This document shows, piece by piece, positions 1-12,358 of a DNA stretch of 64,000 nucleotides (positions within the stretch are counted from its first letter, which is position 1; every line of letters starts with the position of its first letter). Where the stretch lies: positions 8,370,001 through 8,434,000 of the forward strand of contig JAPTOF010000017.1 in the NCBI GenBank assembly GCA_028554755.1, written 5' to 3'. The translations under genes and the position numbers were made by a program. Origin of the DNA: Cordia subcordata. Its lineage: Eukaryota > Streptophyta > Magnoliopsida > Boraginales > Cordiaceae. The notes beneath the pieces were generated by a model. That model was not told the DNA's origin, did not search any database, and saw nothing but the letters and a program-made list of their open reading frames with translations.

Positions 1-915
1 GCTTAAGACGCACAACGGGCCAACACTTGGAATGTCAAAATATGATAATCCGTTCCCTCACACGATATCTTACATGCATCAAGTGATACGCTCAAACGAA
101 CATACACACACAAACATACATATACATACATATACATCTTCTTTTTTTCTTCTTTTTTGTTTATTTATAAAGATGTATAAAGGGATGGGTTAGAAAATTA
201 TTCATTGGGGTCAGTATAAAAGCAATTCATTGCGAACTTCTCAGTCAAAATGACTAAATATTCATTTTAATAAGTCTCCCACTGCATCTCCCAATCAAGT
301 TTTCGTAATATTCATAGACAAAAAGGCTTTCCAAACCTTGCAGTTTTGTTTGGAAAAAGTAATACTAGCTTCACTAACGAAATCACTTTAAAAACAAGAA
401 GTATTTGTCTTTGTCTTAGCTAATATTTTAGCGAGATCGCTAATCCCATAATATCAATAATTCGCCGCTTGAATGCATATAAATGTCATAAGTATCAGGT
501 CTCTTTGTGCGTGCCAAAAGAGCAACAAAAGAAAACCCCCAGTGGTAAAGTCAAGCAAGACAAATTGACTTCACCATGTGAGAAGCAAAAAGCGATTAAC
601 TGGTTTCAACCGTGCCGCACAATGACATAACTATGCAGTTTTGGTGGGGGGAAAAAGGTGGAGAGTTCTCGCAGGAGTTTTATTGTCTAAAACCAAATAA
701 ACTCGAAAGGGACGACATGAACCTAGCACCTTGCTCTACTCCAAGCTGTGAAGTTGACAGCCCAACGCGGATATAAAAGAGCAATAGAGAATGCGATGCA
801 CCGCTGGACATGGAGCACAACTATCGATTGGTCTCACCAATGAGTTCATCTGTTGGAAGGGCAACGCTACATAAAATAGTTCAATTTTTTAGCGTAAACA
901 CAGCAGTTGCATGCA

Positions 916-1035
916 ATGGCTTTTCTACAAGCACAGAAACATCATCTAGATTTTGACGGATCAGTTTATGACTGTAACAATTGGGTCAGCTCAGAACCAA
1001 CGCAATGGAACTTTTCTGATTATTTATTTGAGTAG
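916..1035 (+). other. 39-codon open frame, possible coding relic
   Basis: An ATG-initiated frame starting MAFLQAQKHH and ending QWNFSDYLFE runs to a TAG. The same frame can be followed in units B, C, D and E, where stops have appeared mostly by C-to-T or G-to-A changes (for example CAG to TAG in B; GAA to TAA in C and D). The composition looks protein-like, but I recognise no family and see no convincing flanking exons. Other frames here are also partly open (for example 815-955), so coding status is unproven. Confidence 0.25.
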
Positions 1036-2130
1036 CTTCACTTTATCTTTTCGAATTAATTCTTGTGGGGCTCATCCAACGTTGTGCTTGATTTTATCGT
1101 GTTGCCAAGGCCACCGATATGCATGATAACCCCCGTAATTGAATTGGAAAAAGGAGATTTGGGTGAGAACTAGATTTAATGGCTTAGGAACAAATTAACT
1201 TAAGTAGTCTAGATTGATTTGCTCTGTGATTGAGGCAGGAAAGCCATTGTCGCCCTTAGAAGTCCAGGGGAATCTGTTCTTCACCAACCCGAATTAACAA
1301 TCTATACTAGGAATATAATTAGAGGTTTAAAGAAGGTTAGTTCGATTTGTATCCGGGCGGAACATCTAGAAACATTAGAATTCTGGATTTACGGCGAGGG
1401 TTAAATTGGGCAAATGCAAGAGTTGCGGACAATAAATCAATTAGTTAAGGGTGTTGTAATCCTAGGTCGTTAATTGCTACAAGTCTTTGCCTTTGCTTTA
1501 ATTTGCTTTGTTCATTTACATTCAGTTTCCTTTAGTTTAATATCCCAAATTCCCTTTAATCCTATTTGTTCGAATTAGATAGAGCGAACGAGTTGGCATC
1601 TAACAAATTCAAGAATTATGTCCTCGGGCGAACGATATCTTATTCACGTTGTATTACATGCCTGCGGTCACGTGGAAATCCGTCGTGACATGTATATGTG
1701 TACATTAGAAGAGATTTGAATGCTTCGTGGGTGAAGAGCTAAAATAGAATAACATTTTTCTGTCACGCACTAGAAGAGGGTTCTCTCTAGATCTTTCAAC
1801 AGTAATAGCAATTGTCGAGCAAACAGAAAAAAGAGTGTGATAAGTCTTTCTCCTCTAAAGGGCTTGGATACGACATAAATTTTGAGGCCGAGTAGGAGTA
1901 TGTTATAGAGTATTATCCCAATTTCTTTTCAGTGTTTGATCTTCGATTATCATTTGAAATTCATAAAAGTGAGACTCAGAGCCTTCACCAAATTGCGGAT
2001 AGAAAAACAAAAGGAATAACGATAAGAGGAAAGCATGTGTGGATTCTTATTTGTTTTGGAGCAAGTATAAAACTTCTTGCCCTATTCGCGTGATAACACA
2101 CTCTTCAACTTAAGAAAACACATAATAGTG

Positions 2131-2631
2131 TTATACACTTCCTGTGCCGCTGATTTTTCCTTTCTTTGGTCTACTTGGATGTGCTTTTCTCCAACCTTCA
2201 TCTCGTTTGACGCAATGATCCCACAAGTCATCTTTTCGCCTCCACACTTCAGGAATATCATATTGTCGAAACCGGCGCTCTTTAATCAAATAAGCTAGAA
2301 GGGAGTCGTGGCAACTTTTTCCCATTCCAATTAGCAAGTTGCAGCATGGATCTTTGAAAGCCCAACCCAAAAGTATATGCAAGACATGAATGACTCCACA
2401 ATTAGTTTTGTTGAGATTGTGATATAACATACACCTTTGTAATTGGTAGTCTGATTCGGTCCTGGGGGCAAATTTAGTATTATTAAAAGGATCTCTGCGG
2501 TATTCTCTCCACGGTTCTTCTGGTAAGCCCAACTCTTTCCAAAAAGGTTCGTGCTCTTTTGCTTGATTGACTTCTATCAATGTTGCGCTGCATAAAAAGG
2601 ACAATGCAACGCTGATGAGTAAATACCTCAT
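2131..2631 (-). CDS. Small secreted six-cysteine protein, ECA1/prolamin-like
   Basis: An intronless 166-codon gene. Residues 1-24 form a signal peptide (MRYLLISVALSFLCS, then a cleavable-looking NQAKE). The mature part has six cysteines spaced C-x10-C-x17-CC-x9-C-x32-C, including the adjacent pair in KDPCCNLL. This pattern, the small size and the secretion signal fit the plant prolamin-like/ECA1 gametogenesis-related families, whose members (such as EC1) are secreted by reproductive cells. The tail is basic (RPKKGK). It is the only intact copy of the array; relatives at 17260-17621 and 23578-23913 are broken. An upstream TATA box supports the start. The family call rests on cysteine pattern only; another cysteine-rich secreted family is possible. 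Confidence 0.65.
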   Translation of the reverse strand: MRYLLISVALSFLCSATLIEVNQAKEHEPFWKELGLPEEPWREYRRDPFNNTKFAPRTESDYQLQRCMLYHNLNKTNCGVIHVLHILLGWAFKDPCCNLLIGMGKSCHDSLLAYLIKERRFRQYDIPEVWRRKDDLWDHCVKRDEGWRKAHPSRPKKGKISGTGSV

Positions 2632-2713
2632 GATTTCTCGATTTGTCTATTTGTGATAGTACTATTACTCGTTATATTGTAAACCGCATACAAAACTGCA
2701 AGAGTGAAAGATG

Positions 2714-2723
2714 GAATATATAG
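2714..2723 (-). promoter_or_regulatory. TATA box of the secreted-protein gene
   Basis: On the minus strand the motif GCTATATATTCC lies about 85-90 bases before the ATG at 2631. It is conserved in the pseudogene copy near 23990 (GGAATATATAGC on the plus strand). A start site near 2690 would give a 5' UTR of about 60 bases. Confidence 0.5.
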
Positions 2724-2994
2724 CAACTGGTAGGAGAAATTTTCAAGGAAAATTCATTGAACTTTCATTAAATACAATGTATTCCATCTTTATTGCGGCT
2801 TCATTAATAACCTTATCAAAGCGTGAAAACAATGGTGAATATTTCCATTTTACGTAAGTTTTTCCAAACCTTGCCTGATTTTTTTCATATGCTTAAGACG
2901 CACAACGGGCCAACACTTGGAATGTCAAAATATGATAATCCGTTCCCTCACACGATATCTTACATGCGCACTCAAGTGATACGTTCAAACGAAC

Positions 2995-3068
2995 ATACAC
3001 ACACACACACACACACATATATATACACACACACACACACATATATATATATACATATATATATATTT
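2995..3068. repeat. (CA)n/(TA)n microsatellite
   Basis: Alternating CA and TA runs at the same place in the unit as the SSRs at 105-140, 6121-6158, 15159-15246 and 24236-24302. Confidence 0.9.
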
Positions 3069-4322
3069 GTTTTTCTTTTTTTGTTTATTTATAAAGACAT
3101 ATAAAGGGATAAGTTAGAAAATTATTCATTGGGGTCAATATAGAAGCATTTCATTGCGAACTTCTCAGTCCAAATAGCTAAATGTTCATTTTAATTAGTC
3201 TCCCACTTCATCTCTCAATCAAGTTTTCGTAATATTCATAGACATAAATGCTTTCCAAACCTTGCAGTTATGTTTAAAAAAATTAGTACTAACATCACTA
3301 ACGAAATCACTTTAAAAATAAAACATATTTGTCTTTGTCTCCAATAATATTTTAGCATGATCGCTAATCCCTTAATATCACTAATTCACTGCTTGATTGC
3401 ATATAAATGTTGTAAGTATCAGATTCTTTTGTAAGTGCCAAAAGAACAACTAAACGAAACTCCATGTGGTAAAATCAAGCAAGACAAATTGACTTCACCA
3501 TGTGAAAAGCAAAAAATGATTAACTGGTTTCAACTGTGCAGCACCGTGACATAACTATGCATTTTTTTAGGGGAAAAAATGTAGAGAGTTCTCCTTGGAG
3601 TTTTATTAGCTAAAAATACCAAATAAACTCGAAAGGGATGACATGAACCTAGCACCTTGCTCTACTCCAAGCTGTAAAGTTGACAGGCCTAACACGGATA
3701 TAAAAGAGCGAGAGAGAACACAATGCACCCTACTGGAGATATATAAAGAGACAAGTTAGAAAATTATTCATTGGGTCAGTATAGAAGCAATTCATTGCAA
3801 ACTTCTCAGTCAAAATAACTAAATATTCATTTTAATCAGTCTCCTACTTCATCTCTCAATCAAATTTTCGTAATATTCATAGACAAACATGCTTTCCAAA
3901 CCTTGTAGTTATGTTTAAAAAAATTTAATACTAACTTCACTAACGAAATCACTTTAAAAACAAGAAATATTTATCTTTGTCTCAGATAATATTTTAGCAT
4001 GATCGCTAATCCCTCAATATCACTAATTCACTACTTGAATGCATATAAATGTTATTAGTATCAGATTTTTTTGTGAGTGCCAAAAGAACAACTAAAGAAA
4101 TCTCCAAGTGGTAAAATCAAGCAACAGAAATTGACTTCACCTTGTGCGAAGCAAAAAATGATTAATTGGTTTCAACCGTGCAGCACGGTGACATAACTAT
4201 GCATTTTTTATGGGGAAAAAAGGTAAAGAGTTTTCCCTGGAGTTTTATTAACTAAAAAAAAACCAAATAAACTTGAAAGGGATGACATGAACCTAACACC
4301 TTTTACTCCAAGCTGTAGAGTT

Positions 4323-5440
4323 GTGATGCAACCCAATTCCAGTTATATTAGGATTTAGATTTGCTATTTTTTTTATTGAGTCCTAGTTATATTTGTTATT
4401 TTTTATTGAGTCTTATTGTTATTTGTTATTGAGTCGTAGGTATATTAGAATTAGTTTATTAGCTATTTTTATATGGAAAGAACTGGGAGAATCAAATTTT
4501 GTTTAATTTTGGATTCCTAAAATAGCTATATATAGGGGTGAAAGTTTTCATTGTTAGAAGGAGCTTTTCTAGAAATTATTCATTAATATATTTATTCTCT
4601 TTCTTAGGGTTTATTATCTATGGGATTTCCTGGCAAATTTCAGCTTTGAAAAGGAGCTCCTTGATTTTCTTCCTTTCTTGCTATGTTCTTCAAATTTCTG
4701 CTGCGTTTGTTGGTATCAGAGCAAGGTTTTTCTTTAGCTAAATTCAAGTTCACGATTCTTTTAAGGAGAGGAAAAAGTCGTGTTGTAGCAGCTGGAGTTC
4801 CCCCCCCCCATCAACAACAACGAGATGGAGGCATTAGTTGGTATTTGGAGTTTTTCCTCCCTGATCAATAACAACGAAATGGAGAATTATAAGAGTTGAG
4901 AAGACAATTTGAAGTCTTATCACAGTGCTTTATGCAACTGGAAACTCTGACTCATGATGACGATCATGACGAGTTGAAGGAAGAGATGTCTTTAAGTTAA
5001 GCATCTCATTCCATATCAGGGTGATTTAGTGGATCATGGTGGTGGAAAACTCGAGGACGAGTTCTTTTCATACCTGGGGAGACTAATGTAGCCTAATTCT
5101 AGTAATATTAGGATTTAGGATTTGTTATTTTTTTATTGAGTCCTAGTTACATTAGTTATTTGTTATTGAGTCCTCGGTATATTAGAATTAGTTTATCAGC
5201 TATTTTTATATGGAAATGACTGGGAGAATCAAATTCTATTTAATTTTGGATTCCTAAAATTGCTATGTATAGGGGTGAAAGTTTTCATTGTTAGAAAGAG
5301 CTTTTCCAGAAACTATTCATTAATATATTTATTCCCTTTTTTAGGGTTTATTATCTATGGGATTTCTCGACAAATTTCAACCTTGAAAAGGAGCTCCTTG
5401 TTTTTCCTTCTTCTTTCCTCTATTTTCCAAATACCCACTA
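4323..5440 (+). mobile_element. Internally deleted LTR retrotransposon, same family as 19304-23532
   Basis: Two direct repeats (about 4323-4708 and 5088-5440) share phrases such as GGGGTGAAAGTTTTCATTGTTAGAA. The first is followed by the primer-binding site TGGTATCAGAGC (4712-4723, initiator tRNA-Met type), and the second is preceded by a purine-rich CTGGGGAGA tract. The internal part is under 400 bp. It keeps the gag start (translating to ...QQQRDGG) and the end of pol (a frame containing LEDEF), with everything between deleted. The same two ends occur in the minus-strand element at 19304-23532. It replaced about 60 bp of unit B on insertion or afterwards; I see no clean target duplication. 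Confidence 0.75.
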
Positions 5441-6014
5441 TGGATTGGTCTCACTTATGAATAATGAGTTCATATGTTGGAAGAACAACATTACATAAAA
5501 TAATTCAATTTTTTAGTGTAAACATAGCAATTATATACAATGGCTTTTCTACAAGCATAGAAATATCATCTATATTTGGATGGATCAATTTATGATTGCA
5601 ACGATTGGATCAGCTTAGAACCAATGCAATGGAACTTTTCTGATTATTTATTTAAGTAGCTTCACTTTATCTTTTCCAATTAATTCTTGTGGGGTTTATC
5701 CAATGTTGTGCTTGATTTTATTATATTGCTTAGGCCACCAATATGCATGATAACCCCCGTAATTGAATTGGAAAAGGAGATTTGGGTGAGATCTAGATTG
5801 AATAGATTAGGAATAAATTAACTTAAATGGTTTAGATTGATTTGCTCTATGATTGAGGCAGGAAAGCCATTGTCCCCCTTAGAAGTCCAAAGGAATATGT
5901 TCTTCACCAACCCAAATTAACAATCTATATTAGGAATATCACTAGAGGTTTAAAGAAGTTGAATATTTCCATTATACATAAGTTTTTCCAAACCTTGCCT
6001 AATTTTTTTCATAT

Positions 6015-7757
6015 GGTTAAGTTGCACAATGGCCCAACACTTGGAATGTCAAAATATGATAATCCATTCCATCACATGATATCTTACTTGCATACTAAAG
6101 TAATACGTTCAAATGAACATACACACACACGTATATATATATATATATATATATATATGTTTTTCTTTTTTTGTTTATTTATAAAGGCATATAAAGGGAT
6201 GAGTTAGAAAATTATTCATTGGGGTCAGTATAGAAGCAATTCATTACGAATTTCTTGGTCAAAATAACTAAATATTCATTTTAATCCGTCTCCCATTTCA
6301 TCTCTCAATCAAGTTTTCGTAATATTCATAGACATAAATGCTTTCCAAACCTTGCAATTATGTTTTAAAAAAAATTAATAATAACTTCACTAACGAAATC
6401 ACTTTAAAAACATGAAATATTTATCTTTTTCTCAGCTAATATTTTAGCAAGATTGCTAATCCCTTAATATCACTAATTTACTACTTGAATGCATATAAAT
6501 GTTATAAGTATCAGGTTTTTTTGTGAGTGCCAAAAGAACAACTAAAGAAAACTCCAATTGGTAAAATCAAGCAAGACAAATTGACTTTCACCACGTGAGA
6601 AGCAAAAAATGATTAACTAGTTTCATCCGTGCCGCATAATGACATAACTATGCATTTTTCTTTTTGGGGAGGGGGCGGGAGGTAGAGAGTTCTCTCTAGA
6701 GTTTTATTAACCAAAAATAACCAAATAACCTTGAAAGGGATGACATGAACCTAGCACCTTGCTCTACTCCAATCTGTAGAGTCGACAAGCCTAACACGGA
6801 TATAAAAGAGCAAGAGAGAATGCAATGCACCCTACCATAGATGGTGTACTACTATGGGTTGGTCTCACTTATAAATAATGAGTTCATCTGTTGCGCGAAC
6901 AACGTTACATAAAATAATTCAATTTTATAGTGTAAACATGGCAACTGCTTGCAATGGCTTTTCTACAAGCACAGAAATATCATCTATATTTGGATGGATC
7001 AGTTTATGATTGTAACAATTGGATCAAATTATAACCAATGCAATGGAACTTTTCTGATTATTTATTTGAGTAGCTTCTCTTTATTTTTTCCAATTAATTC
7101 TTGTGGGGTTTATTCAATGTTGTGCTTGATTGCATTATATTGCTTAGGCTACCAATATGCATGATAACCCCCGTAATTGAAGGAAAAGGAGATTCAAGTG
7201 AGATTTAGGTTGAATAGCTTTGGAACAAATTAACTTAAGTGGTTTAGATTGATTTGCTCTGTGATTGAGGCAGGAAAGACAACATCGCCCTAGGCAGTCC
7301 AAAGGATTTTGTTCTTCACCATGCCGAATTAATAATCTAGTTTAGGAATATAGCTAGAGGTTCAAAGAAGGTTAGTTTGATTTGTATCTGGGAGGAACAT
7401 CTAGAAACATTACAATTCTGGATTTGCAGCAAGGATTAAATTAGGTAAATGCAAGAGTTGCTAGACAATAAATCATTTAGTTAAGGGGAGTTGTAATCCT
7501 AGGTTGTTAATTGCTAAAAGTCTTTGTCTTTGCTTTAATTTGCTTTGTTTATTTACATTCAATTTCCTTTAGTTTAATGTCTCAACTTCCCTTTAATCCT
7601 ATTTGTTTGAATTAGATTGGATATATGAGTTGGTATTTAGCAAATTCAAGAATTATGTTCTCAAGGGAATGATATCTTATTCTCATTATATTACTTGTGT
7701 GCAATCACGTGAACTTGAGTGTTGACATGGAATCCATCATCAACATGTATATGTATA
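6015..7757. repeat. Tandem unit C, left half only
   Basis: Homologous to unit A positions 1-1690, with an SSR at 6121-6158. It ends near AATCCATCATCAACATG, equivalent to about 1690 in unit A, where unrelated sequence begins. The part that would carry the gene is missing; the LTR-like block 7758-8766 and the Athila-like element follow. Many CpG sites present in unit A read TpG or CpA here. Confidence 0.75.
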
Positions 7758-8766
7758 TATTGACATAAATGCAATTTAAGTAATTATTTTGATGATGAAA
7801 ATTAGTGCTAAAGCATGCTTATTTGAATGAATTAATTACACTTGCTAATATTCTTTTTTGGAATACATCTAGCACATTAGTCCTATCAAGTTGATGGAGT
7901 GCAAATGAAGATATCTACGCTCATGGTGGATGTCAAGTTTGATTGAACGCAAAGCTTAGTTCAAAGAATGAAAAAGCACTCAAGTGAAGATCATTGAAGA
8001 AGAAGAAGAAGAAGAAGAAGAAGAAGAAGAGGGAGTCACAAGGCGGAGACGAGGTGACATAAGGGTGCCAGTTATGATCACTTGTGTTCAGCCTTGATTA
8101 TGCTCAATATTATGGCTCATGATTGCATGATTTCCCTGCCTCTTTCTAAGTGCTTCTCTTCCAAAATTATTCTTGAAAATCAAAGGGTGCTTAGAGTTTT
8201 TAAAAATGTTGAGAAACTTCAAATTAATCTTCAAAAGCATGTCCTTGATCTTAAAAGTTGTTTATCAAATAACTTTCAAATGTTTGATGTGTTATTTTCT
8301 TGTTCAAATGTTTTGAACTCTTAAGGACATGCTAGAAACACTTGCAAAGTAAAACAAGCACTTTCTAAAGCAAACTGGCAACCAGAATTACATTCTCGAA
8401 TTGTCGATGGCTCTTTGTTGGTTGACCAACAATTCCACAGAGAAATGGATATACTGCCGGTCACTCATCCAGTCAACCGGACCATCGACCGGTAGCCATG
8501 CAAATTTGCTATTTTTGGTCATTGACAGTACATTTATCACTCCTATAAATACCCCCTTCACCCCTAATTTGGAAACAACCCTAGATTTTGAATTTCAAAT
8601 ATTTCCTAAGCTATTATTCATCTTTTAAAACACATTTTGCTCGGGAAATCATTCTAGTGAGCTATAAATTTGCATTAATCTTGAGCAAACTTTGTGTTTT
8701 TCATTTTCATATCTAGCTTTTTAGAACTTGAAAAGAACTTGTAGTGATTTAGCTTGAAGAAACTAA
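7758..8766 (+). mobile_element. Probable LTR fragment of an unidentified retrotransposon
   Basis: This block of about 1 kb belongs neither to the tandem unit nor to the element that follows. It has a (GAA)n run at about 7997-8030, GC-richer tracts around 8450-8500, and a TATAAATAC box near 8541 followed by a pyrimidine-rich stretch, as in many plant LTRs. It ends where the 5' LTR of the Athila-like element begins. No second LTR, PBS or coding sequence is visible, so the family is not assigned. Confidence 0.35.
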
Positions 8767-10123
8767 TAAGTCCTAAATAATCTTTTAATTCATAATTAAT
8801 TATGCTTAATTCTTGAATTGGATGCTCCTTAATTAACATTTTTAATGTAATTTTTCATGTTTATGCTTGGAAAAAGGAGGTAGATGCATTATATATGGAT
8901 TCAAGAGTTTTTTGAACGTGTTTGTAGCGGTCAAAGTTGACTCTATCACTTGAAAAAATGCTATTAATTTGCTACGCGGGTTTGACCAAGGTTGACCAAG
9001 ATAGAAGATATTTTTTTTGGATTTTTGGAAGGTAATAGATTAAATATTAGAAGATTTTTTATTTTGTTGAAAATTATATTTAAGACTTTTACCTTATTCT
9101 TTTGGGCCGGGTTTCCTTATCTAACAAGGAAAATAAGTTACGGTTTTTCTTATATATATACCTCTTATATGCACTTTGGAGGGAAACAACTTTTTAGCAT
9201 ATAACAACAAATTTTCTCTTCATTCTTTGGACGACATTCATGGACAAGCTATTCTAATTTTCTTTTCTAGCCGAGGATTAACCAAGATTTTGGTTTATCC
9301 ATTCTGTGAAATCTAATTATTTTATCCCTTTCATGATATTTTGATATTTGCGTATTTACTGTTTCAAGAATTAATATTGTTATGTGATTATTTAATTAGG
9401 GTCTGATTATTCAATTGCATGATAATAGGTAGCCAATTAGATTAATTTAATTGATCTAAAAATAGTGGTAACCAGGTTCCCTTTGTAATTATGTAATCTA
9501 AATCAGCAATTACCGCGAGAGTATTGACTTTTAGAATTAGATCTTTCTAGATTTTTATTGCTGCTGTTAGATAGATCCTACGGGCATCTCCTGGGATTAG
9601 AACGTCTAATAGATATGGTGATAGCGGGAAAAATCATAAAGGATTTAAACCGTTATCAACTTTGTAAGGAAAGATGAAGTTGTTAGGCTGAACCAATAAC
9701 CATAACTGATTTATCGAAATAGTTAAAAGTATTTTTGCATCTAGGATCAGATTTGTTGACCGAAATTGTGATTGTTCCTTAGGCTAGAATTTATTCTCGT
9801 TGATTTTCTGTTTTTCCAGTCTTGCATTAACTTTGAATTGCGTATTTAATTCATATTTATTTTTATTTACATTTTTTTATTTTCTGGCCGAATTGCGTGC
9901 CCACGTAGCGCGACCAGTTGTCTAGACAGTTTTATTAATTTTACTTTTTCGCATTTAATTCCCCCCTTTTTTATTGCAACTTAGTTGATTAATCTACTTG
10001 ATACAATTAGCATAAAATGCTCTCCCAATCCCCGTGGATTTGACCCTATTCTCATTACGTACTCTATGTAATTTTGCGAGGTAAGAATTGAAATATTATT
10101 TTTGGTGGTTTCGACACCCATCA
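8767..10123 (+). repeat. 5' LTR of the Athila-like element
   Basis: 1357 bp. The left border is set by where similarity to 13993 begins (TAAGTCCTAAATAATC), without a clear TG. The right border is ...CACCCATCA, just before the primer-binding site. Confidence 0.8.
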
Positions 10124-10129
10124 AATTTT

Positions 10130-10147
10130 TTGCGCCATTGCCGGGTA
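10130..10147 (+). other. Primer-binding site, tRNA-Asp type
   Basis: TTGCGCCATTGCCGGGTA matches the expected TGGCGCCGTTGCCGGGGA with a few changes. This is established Athila/Tat priming logic; the match is visible directly. Confidence 0.7.
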
Positions 10148-10172
10148 TTGGTTCTAAAATTTTTGCCTTTTT

Positions 10173-11577
10173 ATGACCAAGTCAGATTGTATAGATAAGT
10201 TGCAATTTGATTCTAAAATTGAAAAGACCGCAAAAAGCCTGAAAAAAGAAACAAAGTTGCGGAAACAACTTGAGAAACAAGTCGAAACGTCACAAGCTTT
10301 GTCCAAATCATCTAGCGAGATCGAAAAAGAAGAGAAGATGGCCGAAAATAATATAACTTTACCTAAATTAGCCACTACCCCTTTGAATCAATCACCCATT
10401 TGCATCACTTATCCGGAGCTTAATGTCAATTTCGAGCTAAAATCGAGATTAATTCATCTTTTACCCACTTTTCGTGGGTTGGAGAATGAAAATCCTCATA
10501 AACATCTCAAGGAGTTCCATATAGTTTGTTCAACTATGAGACCCAATGGTGTAACAGAGGACCAAATTAAATTAAGAGTGTTTCCTTTTTCCTTGGCAGA
10601 TGCTGCGAAAGAGTGGTTATTCTATCTTCCATCCGGTTCCATTATTACTTGGGGAGATATGGCTAGAGCTTTCCTTGACAAATTCTTTCCAGCTTCTAGA
10701 GCTGCGGCAATTAGGAGAGAAATTTGTGCCATCAAGCAAAGGGATTCGGAGTTTCTTTACAACTATTGGGAGGGATTTAAGAGACTTTGTGCAAGTTGTC
10801 CCCAACATGGGATTTCTGAACAATCCCTTCTCCAATATTTTTGTGAAGGATTGCTTCCAATTGAGAGACGAACGATGGACGACACTAGTGGGGGATCAAT
10901 CGTCGACAAAACACCTGGAGAGGCTAGAGATTTGATTTCTATCATTGCTACAAATTCACAACAATTTGGAAATAGATACAAGCCTTCAAAAAGAGATAAT
11001 GAGGTAAATGTTTCTTCCCTTGATTCAAAGTTAACAACTAACTTCTCTTGTTCAAAGTTTGGTTGCAGGTGGTAGTGTTCCAATTCAAAAAGTTTGTGAA
11101 ATTTGTGCCATGGCAGGACACCCAACTAATATGTGTCCTACCCTCTAAGAAAAGGATCGACAACATGTTAATGCCATTGGAGGGTTTTCCGGCCCACCAC
11201 AGCAAAGATATGATCCTTTTTTGAATACGTACAACCTAGGTTGGGGGGATCACCCAAACTTGAGCTATGGAATACGGCCACAAAATTTTAATTCACTAAA
11301 TTTGCAATATTTCCAGCCACGACCAACCCCACCACTGCAGCCCATACCTTCAAGTTCATGTACTTCTCTTGAGGATGTTGTGAAATCTCTTGCTCTTAAA
11401 ACTCAACAATTTCAATAGGAAACAAGGGCAAGCATAAAGAATTTGGAGATACAAATGAGCCAATTAGCAACATCTGTAGATAGGTTGGAGTCCAGTGGTA
11501 AATTACCTTCTCAAACGGTTGCTAATCCAAAGGAAATGCATGCACAATCACTCTACAAAGTGAAAAAGAACTACTAG
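10173..11577 (+). pseudogene. gag: gag of the Athila-like element
   Basis: An open frame 10173-11075 (300 residues) begins with a lysine/glutamate-rich coiled-coil-like stretch. It continues into the retrotransposon gag core (residues about 95-250) with the conserved AAKEWLFYLPSGSI and FLDKFFPA stretches. Near 11088, in another frame, lies a CCHC knuckle (CEICAMAGHPTNMC). The frame changes and in-frame stops near 11075, 11148 and 11416 split what was one protein, which continues as a proline/glutamine-rich region and a further coiled coil to about 11560. No functional Gag is expected. Confidence 0.8.
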
Positions 11578-11612
11578 ACAGCCACTGTCAGACTAGCCGT
11601 AGGCATGCAAAG

Positions 11613-12353
11613 TTGACAGCGCTTGTAATAGAGAAAAAAATCGAAAAGGAGGGTGCAAAACACGATGAAAAGCCTAAAAATGGTGTAGAGCTGGTGGTTA
11701 AGCCTCATTTCCCCGAAAGATTTGCAAAGTCCAAAAAAGAGAAGGAAGAGAAGGAGATTTTCGAGCTTTTTCACATGGTTGAGGTAAATATTCCTTTACT
11801 TGATGCTATTAGGCAAGTTCCTCAAATTGCAAAGTTTCTAAAAGAATTGTGCACTAACAAAAAGAAGTTTGTTGGGAATGAAAAGATAAGTGTGGGGGGG
11901 AATATCTCCACCGTGCTTAAAAAGGATTTGCCTCCGAAATGCAAGGACCAAGGTATGTTTGTTATTTCTTGTCAAATAAGCTCTCTAGGTATCAAGAAAG
12001 CTATATGTGATCTAGGAGCGTCCATTAATGTGATGCCTACATCCATTTATTCTGCTTTGAATGTGGGACCCTGGAAAGTAGGACCTTTGAAAGAAATAGG
12101 AGTCGTTATTCAATTAGCTGATAGGTCTTTGGTTTATCCTGAAGGTATCCTAGAAGATGTTTTAGTGCGAGTAGATGATTTGGTCATTCCTGCTGATTTT
12201 TATGTGCTTAATATGGAGGAAGATCTATCTTCCAAGTCTTGAGAAATTTTGCTAGGCAGACCATTCCTTAGTTCAGTTAAAACTAAAATTGATGTGCACG
12301 AAGGTATTCTCACTATGGAATTTGATGGAAATATTGTTAAATTTGATGTTTAA
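11613..12353 (+). pseudogene. pol: Protease region of pol, Athila-like element
   Basis: The frame 11613-12242 contains the retroviral-type aspartic protease signature in degenerate form, CDLGASINVMP (active-site D-L-G rather than D-T/S-G, as often in Athila elements), followed by the usual VIQLADRS and GILEDVLVRVD stretches. A TGA near 12241 interrupts it; the next stretch to 12353 still reads like the continuation (ILLGRPF). Upstream is the acidic/basic linker that joins gag to protease. Confidence 0.75.
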
Positions 12354-12358
12354 ATGAC

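Larger units (their letters stand above)
1..2890. repeat. Tandem unit A, the best-preserved copy
   Basis: This is the first copy of a unit of about 2.9 kb that recurs, eroded, at 2891-6014, 6015-7757, 15159-17621, 17622-24165 and 24166-25975. The first line of the window (starting GCTTAAGACGCACAACGGGC) reappears at 2891, which sets the unit boundary. In order the unit holds an SSR at about 105-140, non-coding sequence, an LTR-like stretch (about 1140-1695), the minus-strand secreted-protein gene and its promoter. The stretch 1140-1695 reads like the 3' part of an old Ty3-type LTR (inference from phrases such as AACGATATCTTATTCACG). Unit A keeps many CpG dinucleotides that the other units have lost. 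The array may continue to the left of the window. Confidence 0.85.
2891..6014. repeat. Tandem unit B, gene deleted, partly self-duplicated
   Basis: Homologous to unit A from 2891. The stretch 3100-3735 is repeated at about 3740-4322 (both contain TTAGAAAATTATTCATTGGG), so half the unit duplicated in place. The LTR element 4323-5440 then interrupts it. Unit sequence resumes at 5441 and jumps at about 5957 from the position equivalent to 1335 in unit A straight to the gene's upstream region (equivalent to 2832). The roughly 1.5 kb deletion removed the whole secreted-protein gene. Confidence 0.75.
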
